From contig JBBSOJ010000076.1 of assembly GCA_038259855.1 (NCBI GenBank), forward strand, positions 1 to 12,663: a DNA stretch of 12,663 bases, in the 5' to 3' direction. The notes beneath the pieces are model-generated. The model did no database searches. It was not told the origin of the DNA and worked only from the letters and a program-made list of their open reading frames with translations. The position numbers and the translations under genes were made by a program. Positions 1-7,836 of this stretch are shown here, piece after piece. Every line of letters starts with the position of its first letter. Position 1 is the first letter of the stretch. Origin of the DNA: JBPOFM01 sp038259855 (GTDB taxonomy: Bacteria; Bacteroidota; Bacteroidia; Flavobacteriales; Flavobacteriaceae).

Positions 1-63
1 GATGATACAGTTGAAAAATTTATTAGTATCTTGCCTCGCTATAAAACAGCCTTGAATTTATGA
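1..63 (+). CDS. 3' end of an upstream gene, possibly DHH-family phosphoesterase (NrnA-like)
   Basis: The window opens inside a reading frame in frame 1. It encodes 20 residues (DDTVEKFISILPRYKTALNL) and stops at TGA 61-63. The stop overlaps the gldI start in an ATGA arrangement (ATG 60-62), so the two genes are probably translationally coupled in one operon. In flavobacteria I recall gldI lying just downstream of a DHH/NrnA-like phosphoesterase gene whose product ends in a similar 'VEKF...LPxYK' tail. The assignment rests on that memory and on a very short tail, so it is tentative. That a coding region ends here is much more secure. Confidence 0.45.
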   Translation, partial: DDTVEKFISILPRYKTALNL

Positions 64-605
64 TACGACCTATAATCATTGTTTTACTGCTCCTTGGTAT
101 GGTGAGCTGTAAAACGCCAGAAGCACGACAACCTGTTTCTCACAAATCAGGATCTTTCATAAACGCGTCCGTAGAACGGAACATCAAACTTAATAACAAA
201 GAAAAAGAGCGCATTCAACAGATCATTAAAGCAGATACAGATAGTGAGTACATTGCATCTGAAAGTGGCTTTTGGTACACCTATGAAACTAAAATAGCCC
301 AAGATACTCTCCAGGCTAATTTTGGTGATATCATAAACTTTGATTATGATGTAAAAACATTAGGCGGTAAAACGATTTATTCGGATGATGATATCCGACC
401 GCGCGATTACACAATGGATAAAGAAGAATTATTTACAGGACTTCGCGAAGGATTAAAATTAATGAAGCCAGGCGAAACCGTAACCTTTTTATTCCCTTCC
501 CAAAAAGCCTACGGTTACTATGGTGATACCAACAGAATTGGCACCAGTATTCCACTTATGTGTAAAGTAACCGTAAATTCAATAACTCAAACTTTAAACG
601 ATTAA
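60..605 (+). CDS. gldI: GldI-like gliding motility lipoprotein with FKBP-type domain
   Basis: This 181-residue protein matches GldI, an FKBP-like lipoprotein needed for gliding in Flavobacterium johnsoniae, where it probably helps fold motility or type IX secretion components in the periplasm. Residues 1-16 form a lipoprotein signal with lipobox M-V-S-C and the lipidated Cys at 17. A charged helical stretch (about 38-60) leads into an FKBP fold at about 85-176. Aligned by eye with human FKBP12, the pocket tyrosines are kept (Y96, Y151). The Asp-37, Trp-59 and Phe-99 equivalents are Y107, L128 and C168, so isomerase activity may be weak. The ATG overlaps the stop of the preceding gene, and another isomerase gene follows after 5 bases, so an operon is likely. 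The family call is strong; activity is unproven. Confidence 0.88.
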   Translation: MIRPIIIVLLLLGMVSCKTPEARQPVSHKSGSFINASVERNIKLNNKEKERIQQIIKADTDSEYIASESGFWYTYETKIAQDTLQANFGDIINFDYDVKTLGGKTIYSDDDIRPRDYTMDKEELFTGLREGLKLMKPGETVTFLFPSQKAYGYYGDTNRIGTSIPLMCKVTVNSITQTLND

Positions 606-610
606 ACATT

Positions 611-1777
611 ATGAAATTGATGACTAGAACGATCCAGTTATTTTTGCTGTTTGTTATCTTAACAGCAGCAGCTTGCCAGGATAAATATCTTGATTTAGAA
701 GATGGCATGTATGCCGAAATTATCACGAACAAGGGAACGATGGTTCTTAAGCTCGAACATGAAAAAGCACCGATAACTGTAGCGAATTTTGTGACGCTTG
801 CCGAAGGCACCAATACTTTGGTAGACACTTTATACAAAGACAAAAAATATTATAATGGCTTATCATTCCACAGAATTATCGACGAATTCATGATTCAAGG
901 AGGCGATCCTACGGGTACCGGTTCTGGAAGCCCAGGATATAAATTTAACAATGAGATTTCTGAAGATCTGAAACATGATAAGGTAGGAACAATCTCAATG
1001 GCAAATTCAGGACCCAACACCAATGGTAGTCAATTTTTCATTACAGAAAAAGAAACGCCTTTTTTAGATAATAATTACAATGTTTTCGGCTATTTGGTAA
1101 TGGGTGAAGATGTCTTGCACACTATATCTGGAGTGGAAACTACAAAACCTGGTGACAAACCTGTTGATCCTGTGATCATGAATGAGGTAAACATTATCAG
1201 AAAAGGTAAGTCAGCAAAGGATTTTGACGCACCAAAGATATTTGAAGAACACTTTGCTGTCGCTGAAAAAGAAGAAAAGGATCGCATCGCTAAAATGGCA
1301 GAGGATAAAAGAATCATGGAGGAAAAATCAGCAGTTGCTGCTTCAGAAATGAAGACCACTCTTGACGACTATGAATCAAAAGCCAAAACGTTGCCATCTG
1401 GACTAAAAATGTATCTCATCAACAAAACTTCTGGCGAAAGTCCTAAAAATGGCGACATGGTAAAATTAAACTATGAAGGTTACTTTACTGATGGCCGATT
1501 ATTTGATAGTAACATACAAGCAGTTGCAGAACGTTATGGTATGGTAGATGAGCGCCGTGTTTCTGCCAATATGTACGCACCTATGGAAATGCCCATCCAA
1601 GATGATGCTAAAATGATTGCAGGATTTAAGGAAGCTGCCAAACTTTTAAAAGTTGGTGAAAAAGGATATTTTTATCTTCCTTCGCATTTAGCATATGGAG
1701 AACGTGGTTATGGCCCAGTCATTGGTCCAAATACAGATTTAATTTTCTTGCTGGAAACTGTTGAGATCGTTAAATAA
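611..1777 (+). CDS. Lipoprotein peptidyl-prolyl isomerase, cyclophilin-FKBP fusion
   Basis: This 388-residue exported protein joins two unrelated prolyl-isomerase folds. A signal peptide ends in lipobox T-A-A-A-C (Cys22), so it should be lipid-anchored in the envelope. The cyclophilin domain (about 33-197) has FHRII (R88), FMIQGGD (F93, Q96), MAN (130-132) and NGSQFFI (Q141, F143). CypA Trp121 and His126 correspond to F151 and Y156, as in many bacterial forms with low cyclosporin binding. A charged, probably helical linker (about 205-258) follows. The FKBP domain (about 262-388) keeps Y288, F298-D299, I336, Y362 and F379, with F339 at the Trp59 position, so both sites look competent. The gene starts 5 bases after gldI and ends before a strong terminator, making it the last gene of the operon. 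Its clients are unknown; outer-membrane or secreted proteins are the natural guess. Confidence 0.9.
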   Translation: MKLMTRTIQLFLLFVILTAAACQDKYLDLEDGMYAEIITNKGTMVLKLEHEKAPITVANFVTLAEGTNTLVDTLYKDKKYYNGLSFHRIIDEFMIQGGDPTGTGSGSPGYKFNNEISEDLKHDKVGTISMANSGPNTNGSQFFITEKETPFLDNNYNVFGYLVMGEDVLHTISGVETTKPGDKPVDPVIMNEVNIIRKGKSAKDFDAPKIFEEHFAVAEKEEKDRIAKMAEDKRIMEEKSAVAASEMKTTLDDYESKAKTLPSGLKMYLINKTSGESPKNGDMVKLNYEGYFTDGRLFDSNIQAVAERYGMVDERRVSANMYAPMEMPIQDDAKMIAGFKEAAKLLKVGEKGYFYLPSHLAYGERGYGPVIGPNTDLIFLLETVEIVK

Positions 1778-1795
1778 TTAATTTTATATAATTAA

Positions 1796-1837
1796 AAAAG
1801 CCTTTCAAATCTGATCCGTCAGATATGAAAGGCTTTT
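1796..1837. terminator. Bidirectional rho-independent terminator between convergent genes
   Basis: The arms at 1796-1807 and 1826-1837 are perfect 12-bp complements (AAAAGCCTTTCA / TGAAAGGCTTTT). After one A/A mismatch the stem continues with 6 more pairs (1809-1814 with 1819-1824) and closes on a TCCG loop at 1815-1818. T-rich sequence follows on the + strand (GTGTTTTT, 1838-1845). An A-run precedes it (1795-1799), which reads as T-rich on the - strand. It can therefore end both the gldI operon and pepD, whose stop is at 1923-1925. Confidence 0.9.
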
Positions 1838-1922
1838 GTGTTTTTAGTAATGAGCCGAATCGTTTACTACCGCTTTACTAGATTGCCGAAAGTAAATTTT
1901 TCACCCATTAACCTACAACACA

Positions 1923-3386
1923 TCAGTTAGCTTTGGGAATATTTCTTAAGATCTCAAGAACAAACTTCCAATATTTCTGTGCTGATGATATTTGAGCGCG
2001 TTCGTCGGGAGAATGGGCCCCTCTGATGTTCGGACCGAAACTGATCATATCCATCTCTGGATAGTTTTGACCAAGGATCCCACACTCCAAACCAGCATGG
2101 CAGGCTGCCACGTGAGGTTTTTCTCCATTCATTTCAATATATAAGGTTTCCAAAACTTTTAAAATGGCTGAATTTGTATTTGGCTTCCATCCTGGATAAT
2201 CGCCACTAAATTCCACTTCACAGCCCGTCAATTCAAAAGTAGCTCGAAGCATGTTGGCCAAATCCCATTTAGAACTTTCAACCGACGAGCGTGTTAAGCA
2301 ACCAATTTTGATGTCACCATCTTTAACCATCACTCGCGCGACGTTATTGGAAGTTTCCACCAAATTTGGGATGTCTGCGCTCATTCTATAAACACCATTA
2401 CAGGCTGCGTAGAGTGCTCTTGTCAATCCCTCTTGAACACCCAAATCCATGATCATTTTAGGAGATTCAACTTTTACAATAGCTATGACCAAATGCGGTT
2501 CCGTGGTCATGATCTCTGTCTTTATAAGATCAGCAAGCTCAGTCATTTCCAATTCAAACGCTTCTTCATGCATGGCATCAATGGCAACAATCGCATTACT
2601 TTCACGTGGAATGGCATTTCTCAAACTTCCTCCATCGATTTCTGATATGCGCAGACCAAAATTCTCAAAACCATCAAAAAGTAATCGATTCATCAATTTA
2701 TTGGCATTGGCGAGTCCCTTATCAATGTCCATCCCAGAATGTCCACCGTTCAGTCCTTTCACCGTTATTTTATAGCCAACTTTAAATTCAGGCACTTCTT
2801 CTTCCTTGTAGGATCGTATAGCAGTAACATCAACGCCTCCAGCGCACCCCACACCTATTTCATCGTCTTCCTCTGTATCTAGATTCAGCAGAATGTCTCC
2901 TTTAAGCAACCCGCCTTCAAAACCTTTAGCGCCAGTCATGCCTGTTTCTTCATCGATAGTGAATAACGCTTCAATGGCAGGATGCTCAATATCTTTACTT
3001 TCGAGAATGGCCATGATGGTAGCAACTCCCAGACCATTATCAGCGCCTAATGTGGTGCCTTTAGCTCTTACCCAATCTCCATCGATGTACATATCGATTC
3101 CTTGAGTTTCAAAATCAAACGTTGTGTCATTGTTTTTCTGATGGACCATGTCTAGATGCGATTGCATCACAACCATCTTTCTATCTTCCATCCCCTTTGT
3201 TGCTGGTTTTTTGATGATTACGTTGCCAACGCTATCTTCGATGGTTTCCAAACCCAGACTAGTTCCGAAATTTTTCATAAATGCAATGACCCTTTCTTCT
3301 TTTTTTGATGGTCTGGGCACTGCATTTAAATCTGCAAATTTGTTCCAAAGAACTTTGGGTTCAAGATGTCGTATTTCTGAATTCAT
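1923..3386 (-). CDS. pepD: Aminoacyl-histidine dipeptidase (peptidase M20C, PepD)
   Basis: This 487-residue protein matches PepD (Xaa-His dipeptidase, carnosinase-like), a cytoplasmic enzyme that hydrolyses dipeptides such as beta-Ala-His with two metal ions. All expected residues are visible: HLD (H77, catalytic D79), bridging ligand in ADNGLG (D116), EE in DEETGM (general base E146, ligand E147), D170 in LDTEE, and H458 in GAHSPDER. These match Vibrio alginolyticus PepD H80, D119, E149/E150, D173 and H461 with a constant offset of 3. NGGHSGMD (213-220) lies in the lid domain and HAGLECG (430-436) in the catalytic domain. There is no signal peptide and the length is normal for the family. 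The ATG at 3386 begins a typical N-terminus (LEPKVLW..F). It is transcribed alone, divergent from the DUF3810 gene, and shares a terminator with the operon on its other side. Confidence 0.95.
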   Translation of the reverse strand: MNSEIRHLEPKVLWNKFADLNAVPRPSKKEERVIAFMKNFGTSLGLETIEDSVGNVIIKKPATKGMEDRKMVVMQSHLDMVHQKNNDTTFDFETQGIDMYIDGDWVRAKGTTLGADNGLGVATIMAILESKDIEHPAIEALFTIDEETGMTGAKGFEGGLLKGDILLNLDTEEDDEIGVGCAGGVDVTAIRSYKEEEVPEFKVGYKITVKGLNGGHSGMDIDKGLANANKLMNRLLFDGFENFGLRISEIDGGSLRNAIPRESNAIVAIDAMHEEAFELEMTELADLIKTEIMTTEPHLVIAIVKVESPKMIMDLGVQEGLTRALYAACNGVYRMSADIPNLVETSNNVARVMVKDGDIKIGCLTRSSVESSKWDLANMLRATFELTGCEVEFSGDYPGWKPNTNSAILKVLETLYIEMNGEKPHVAACHAGLECGILGQNYPEMDMISFGPNIRGAHSPDERAQISSAQKYWKFVLEILRNIPKAN

Positions 3387-3424
3387 ATGATTACTTTATT
3401 TTCGGTACATCCACGTTTGATGTC

Positions 3425-3532
3425 TCATGATTATTTCAATTCAAATCTAAAAAAACAAAGATACCAATTGCAATTTGGAAAAGTTAAAAAGTTTCAGAAC
3501 TTCCTAGCTAAAACTTTTGATTTTAATCATGA
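3425..3532. repeat. Nine-base inverted repeat in the divergent intergenic region
   Basis: TCATGATTA at 3425-3433 and its exact complement TAATCATGA at 3524-3532 lie about 90 bases apart between pepD and the DUF3810 gene, on either side of the pepD -7 box. Each arm contains the palindrome TCATGA, and a further ATGATTA lies at 3387-3393 beside the pepD start. This could be a paired operator, but the DNA is AT-rich and chance is possible. Confidence 0.25.
3456..3463 (-). promoter_or_regulatory. Candidate -7 promoter element for pepD
   Basis: Read on the - strand this is TATCTTTG, a perfect match to the Bacteroidota -7 consensus TAnnTTTG. It lies about 70 bases upstream of the pepD ATG, which would give an untranslated leader of roughly 60 bases. 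I see no clear TTTG -33 element at the usual distance, so the call rests on the -7 box and its position. Confidence 0.5.
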
Positions 3533-3608
3533 TAATAATTAGAACTAAATTCATGTCTTATAGCTTGGAACATTGGGAAGATGCCCTAAAAATATTTACA
3601 TTTACCCC

Positions 3609-4676
3609 ATGCGAAAACACCTCAAAATCATCCTTGCGGTTTCTCTTTTTCTTCAAATCTTTCTTATTAAAATTTTAGGAAATTTTCCGGATTTAGTGGA
3701 ACGATTTTACACCTATGGCCTGTATCAAATTATATCTAAAACACTCCGATTTGTTTTTGGATGGATTCCATTTTCTGTTGGAGATTTACTTTATATTCTG
3801 GCCATTCTTTTTTCAATTCGCTGGTTATATGTTTATCGGCGACGTATTATTAAAGATACAAAACTTTGGATCATAGATGTTTTGGCAACATTGTCCGTAG
3901 CCTATTTTCTCTTTCATTTATTATGGGCTTTTAATTATTACAGGCTTCCATTACATCGCTCTTTAAAAATTGAAAATGACTATACGACCGAACAGTTGGT
4001 TAATTTTACGAGACAGTTGATTCAGAAATCGAACAGTATTCATCAAAAAATCGAAACAAACGATTCAACAATTGTTAAGGTCCCCTATTCAAAAAAACAA
4101 TTGATAGAGATGGCGCCCTTGGGCTACGTTGAATTGGAGAAAGAATTTCCAAATTTGTCGTATCATCCCACAAGTGTGAAACGCTCAATATTCAGTCTCC
4201 CATTGACCTACATGGGATTTAGTGGCTATTTAAATCCGTTTACGAACGAGGCTCAAATTGATGGTTTGATTCCTACCTATAAATATCCGACTACCTGTAG
4301 TCATGAAATAGCGCATCAACTGGGATATGCGGCAGAAAATGAAGCCAATTTTATAGGGTCTATGGCCGCGATGCACCATAAGGATTTATATTTTCAATAC
4401 TCGGGATATACCTTTGCCTTGGCACATTGCTTGAGTGATTTATATTTAAGAGATCCTAAAAAGCATGCCGAATTAATTCAACTTGTCAATATCGGTATTT
4501 TTAAGAACTACCAAGAAGCGCGTGAGTTTTGGGAACAGTATGAAAATCCTTCGGAAGTGTTTTTTAAATCGACTTACAGTGGTTTTTTAAAAGCCAATAA
4601 TCAATCTGGCGGTATTGAAAGTTATAGTTACGTGGTGGCCCTTTTGGTCAATTATTATAAAGAGAATCCGTTGTAA
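3609..4676 (+). CDS. DUF3810 membrane protein with HEXXH motif (putative metalloprotease)
   Basis: This 355-residue protein belongs to the DUF3810 family, whose biochemical role I do not know. The N-terminal half is membranous: hydrophobic segments at about 5-23, 54-76 and 86-108, with a basic loop YRRRIIKDTK between the second and third. The C-terminal part carries SHEIAHQLGYAAENEANF (231-248). H232, E233 and H236 form an HEXXH zinc motif, with E243 and E245 as candidate further acidic residues. This resembles a membrane-anchored zinc metalloprotease, but proteolysis is inference. I start at ATG 3609 because it gives the normal MRKHLK-type signal anchor. The frame stays open to a TTG at 3573, but those 12 codons look non-coding. 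It is divergent from pepD, and the amidohydrolase genes follow 78 bases downstream with no visible terminator. Confidence 0.85.
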   Translation: MRKHLKIILAVSLFLQIFLIKILGNFPDLVERFYTYGLYQIISKTLRFVFGWIPFSVGDLLYILAILFSIRWLYVYRRRIIKDTKLWIIDVLATLSVAYFLFHLLWAFNYYRLPLHRSLKIENDYTTEQLVNFTRQLIQKSNSIHQKIETNDSTIVKVPYSKKQLIEMAPLGYVELEKEFPNLSYHPTSVKRSIFSLPLTYMGFSGYLNPFTNEAQIDGLIPTYKYPTTCSHEIAHQLGYAAENEANFIGSMAAMHHKDLYFQYSGYTFALAHCLSDLYLRDPKKHAELIQLVNIGIFKNYQEAREFWEQYENPSEVFFKSTYSGFLKANNQSGGIESYSYVVALLVNYYKENPL

Positions 4677-4719
4677 ATGAAAAACACATCGATATCTCTT
4701 ATACTCTAAACTTAATTTT

Positions 4720-4727
4720 TATCTTTA
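4720..4727 (+). promoter_or_regulatory. Weak candidate -7 promoter for the amidohydrolase pair
   Basis: TATCTTTA differs by one base from TAnnTTTG and lies 27 bases before the ATG at 4755. No -33 element is obvious. The genes could instead be read through from the DUF3810 gene, since no terminator is visible in 4677-4754. Confidence 0.3.
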
Positions 4728-4754
4728 GATTTCTAATCAATCAATTTACATATA

Positions 4755-7754
4755 ATGTTTAAACACTATTTAACAACCATTGCAGTATTGTGTGGCATGA
4801 CGCTGTCCGCGCAGGATTATTTCCCAAAAAATGACGGTGTCGCTTCTAAAAACACCAACTACACGGCGTTGACCAACGCAAAAATCTTTGTTTCACCATC
4901 ACAAATTATCGAAAATGGCACCCTGTTGATCAAAGATGGCAAGGTTGTATCTTCTGGAACCTCTGTATCCATCCCTAAAAATTCTACAGTTATTGATGTT
5001 TCCGGCAAGAGCATTTATCCGTCTTTTATCGATCTGTTTTCTGACTTTGGAATTGAAAAGCCAAAGCGACAGAGCAATAGAACACCGCAATACGATGCGG
5101 GGCGCACGGGTTATTATTGGAATGACCATGTGATGCCAGAAACCAATGCGATTGAAAAGTTTACTTATGATTCCAAAAAGGCAGATGAATTGATCCAAGC
5201 AGGATTTGGGGTTGTAAATACGCATCTCCAAGATGGAATCGTAAGAGGAACAGGGATGCTGATTGCCCTTAATAATAATGATGGTAATGACACACGCGTT
5301 TTAGACGCTAAATCTGCACAATATCTATCATTTACGAAGAGTAACGCGTCAAACCAATCGTACCCGACATCGGTCATGGGAAGTATGGCTTTGCTTCGTC
5401 AATTATACGATGATGCTGATTGGTATGCTAAAGGAAAGGTTTCCACTAAAGATCTTTCCATCGAAGCTTTGAATGCGAATAAAGGTCTCATTCAGATTTT
5501 TGATGCTGGTAGTCGTCTTAATGATATCAGAGCAGACAGAGTTGGTGATTTATATAACGTACAGTATGTAATTCTTGGAGGTGGTGATGAGTATGAGCGC
5601 ATCTCGGATATTAAAGCTATGAAGGCTCCAATGATCATTCCAATCAACTTTCCTGAAGCTTATGATGTCGAAAATGCTTTTTTAGCTAAACAATTGTCTT
5701 TGGATGATATGAGATCTTGGAATCAGGAACCTACAAATCCAAAAATATTGGCAGATAATAATATCGTGTTTGCCTTAACCACACATCAACTCAAATCCCC
5801 AAAAGAATTTAAGGCCAACTTAATGAAAGCCATTTCGTTAGGCTTATCAAAAGAGAAAGCCCTAGAAGCGCTAACAACCATTCCTGCGCAACTAATTGGC
5901 AAGTCAGAAAGTATCGGTTCCTTAAAAAACGGGACTCAAGCTAACTTTTTAATTACATCTGGAGATATTTTTGATTCCAAAACGACGCTCTTTGAAAATT
6001 GGGTACAAGGCAATAAAACGATTCTCGAAGACATGTCGAAAAAAGACATTCGCGGAACTTACGAGTTTCAATTAGCAGGAGACGCTTACGAAATGGTTGT
6101 TAAGGGAGAGATGAGTTCCTTAAAAACAGAAATTACGAACAAAGAGAACACGAGAGGGTCGAAAATTTCATATGTGGATGACTGGGTCAATATCGCCCTC
6201 ACTACTCAAGATTCAACCAAACAAGACTTTATAAGGATCATTGCTAATGTTGATGACAGTAAAAACTTAAATGGTCAGGCGATGTTCCCTAACGGTATGG
6301 AATCGACTTTTTTCGCCAAACATAAAGACACACCCGCTGACACCAAAAAATCAACGCCAGATACGGAAAGCACTAAAGACACTAATGAGAAGGACGGGGA
6401 CAAAGAAAATGATATTGATAAGGTAGTTCCTTTAACGTATCCTAATACGGCTTTCGGCTTTAAGGAATTACCAAAGGCTGAAACCTTACTTTTTAAGAAT
6501 GCAACCGTTTGGACGAATGAAAAGGACGGTATCCTTAAGAATTCGGATGTGCTTATAAAAAATGGAAAGATTGCAAAAATAGGCACCAATTTGTCTGAAG
6601 CGAATGCAACGGTCATTGACGCCACAGGCAAGCATCTTACCTCGGGCGTAATTGACGAACATTCTCATATTGCAGCCTCTTCCATTAATGAATCCGGTCA
6701 AAATTCGTCTGCTGAAGTAACCATTGAAGATGTCATTGATGATACAGATATTAATATTTATCGAAATCTTGCTGGTGGCGTAACATCCATTCAAATATTG
6801 CATGGTTCGGCCAATCCAATCGGTGGTCGATCTGCTATTATCAAATTGAAATGGGGAGAATCTGCCAACAATTTGATTTATGAAAATTCACCTAAATTCA
6901 TAAAATTCGCTTTAGGTGAAAATGTGAAACAGAGCAATTGGGGCGATACGGAAACCAATCGATTTCCACAGACACGAATGGGCGTAGAACAAGTTTACAT
7001 CGATTATTTCACAAGAGCCAAAGCCTATGATGTCGCAAAGAAAAGCGGGCAACCGTTCCGAAAGGATATGGAAATGGAAACATTGGCGGAAATTCTAAAC
7101 AAAGAACGCTTTATCAGTTGTCATTCCTATGTTCAAAGCGAAATCAATATGTTGATGAAGGTAGCGGAGCAATTCGATTTTAGGATCAATACGTTTACCC
7201 ATATTCTTGAAGGTTACAAAGTTGCGGATAAAATGGCAGAACATGGTGTTGGCGGTTCAACTTTTAGCGATTGGTGGTCCTACAAATATGAAGTGCTTGA
7301 TGCCATTCCGTACAACGCAGCCATAATGCACAATGCCGGTGTTACCGTAGCCATTAATAGTGATGATGGCGAGATGTCAAGACGTTTGAACCAAGAAGCC
7401 GCAAAAAGTGTCAAATATGGTGGCATCAGCGAAGAAGATGCTTGGAAATTTGTTACGCTTAACCCTGCAAAACTCTTGCATATTGATGATAAGGTTGGGA
7501 GTTTGAAGGTTGGTAAAGATGCTGATGTCGTACTTTGGAGTGATCACCCTCTTTCCATTTACGCCAAAGCTGAAAAAACAATTATTGAGGGTGTGACCTA
7601 TTTTGATTTGAAGCGCGACGAACAAATGAGAGAGGTCTTGAAGTCTGAAAAAAGTGAGCTGACCAACATGATGCTACTCGCTAAAAATAAGGGTCTAAAA
7701 ACACAACCCATCAAGAAGAAAGAAAAGGAAGCCATGCATTGTGATTCCGAATAA
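4755..7754 (+). CDS. Secreted tandem amidohydrolase-family protein (two domains, N-terminal one degenerate)
   Basis: This 999-residue protein has a Sec signal peptide (about 1-19, likely cut at LSA-QD). Two amidohydrolase-superfamily units follow. The first (about 35-425) keeps the fold pattern (DGKVVSSG, SGKSIYPSFIDLF, a C-terminal GSLKNGTQANFLI), but the metal-binding HxH is F95-S-D97 and the strand-8 Asp is absent (FALTTHQ), so it is probably inactive. A beta-rich segment (about 433-520) and a Lys/Asp/Thr/Glu-rich linker (about 521-556) come next. The second unit (about 575-950) has HSH (H636, H638), CHSY (H790), FTHILEG (H816) and INSDDGE (D870), the pattern of imidazolonepropionase-like hydrolases with one metal. 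The substrate cannot be told from sequence; a cyclic amide or peptide derivative in the periplasm is plausible. A related gene follows after 82 bases, probably in the same operon. Confidence 0.87.
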   Translation: MFKHYLTTIAVLCGMTLSAQDYFPKNDGVASKNTNYTALTNAKIFVSPSQIIENGTLLIKDGKVVSSGTSVSIPKNSTVIDVSGKSIYPSFIDLFSDFGIEKPKRQSNRTPQYDAGRTGYYWNDHVMPETNAIEKFTYDSKKADELIQAGFGVVNTHLQDGIVRGTGMLIALNNNDGNDTRVLDAKSAQYLSFTKSNASNQSYPTSVMGSMALLRQLYDDADWYAKGKVSTKDLSIEALNANKGLIQIFDAGSRLNDIRADRVGDLYNVQYVILGGGDEYERISDIKAMKAPMIIPINFPEAYDVENAFLAKQLSLDDMRSWNQEPTNPKILADNNIVFALTTHQLKSPKEFKANLMKAISLGLSKEKALEALTTIPAQLIGKSESIGSLKNGTQANFLITSGDIFDSKTTLFENWVQGNKTILEDMSKKDIRGTYEFQLAGDAYEMVVKGEMSSLKTEITNKENTRGSKISYVDDWVNIALTTQDSTKQDFIRIIANVDDSKNLNGQAMFPNGMESTFFAKHKDTPADTKKSTPDTESTKDTNEKDGDKENDIDKVVPLTYPNTAFGFKELPKAETLLFKNATVWTNEKDGILKNSDVLIKNGKIAKIGTNLSEANATVIDATGKHLTSGVIDEHSHIAASSINESGQNSSAEVTIEDVIDDTDINIYRNLAGGVTSIQILHGSANPIGGRSAIIKLKWGESANNLIYENSPKFIKFALGENVKQSNWGDTETNRFPQTRMGVEQVYIDYFTRAKAYDVAKKSGQPFRKDMEMETLAEILNKERFISCHSYVQSEINMLMKVAEQFDFRINTFTHILEGYKVADKMAEHGVGGSTFSDWWSYKYEVLDAIPYNAAIMHNAGVTVAINSDDGEMSRRLNQEAAKSVKYGGISEEDAWKFVTLNPAKLLHIDDKVGSLKVGKDADVVLWSDHPLSIYAKAEKTIIEGVTYFDLKRDEQMREVLKSEKSELTNMMLLAKNKGLKTQPIKKKEKEAMHCDSE

Positions 7755-7836
7755 TGTTCAGTTGTATTGTAAAATTAACCATCACCTCTGCGCCCGATAA
7801 CTATTGGGATTACGAGATAATCAGAAACCATTCAAA

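Noticed and set aside
3573..3608. Longer start for the DUF3810 protein.
   Set aside because: It begins at TTG and overlaps likely promoter sequence; ATG 3609 gives a typical N-terminus with a membrane segment.
4768..4812. Cys13 of the 999-aa protein as a lipoprotein cysteine.
   Set aside because: The residue before it is Leu, which does not fit a lipobox; a normal signal-peptidase site after Ala19 is better.
6275..6803. Open frames on the - strand opposite the large amidohydrolase.
   Set aside because: They lie fully opposite a well-supported gene, show no recognisable domains and have repetitive composition typical of antisense shadows.
7804..7836. Longer start for the 434-aa amidohydrolase-like protein.
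   Set aside because: It begins at TTG and would put a polar stretch before a clear signal peptide that starts at ATG 7837.
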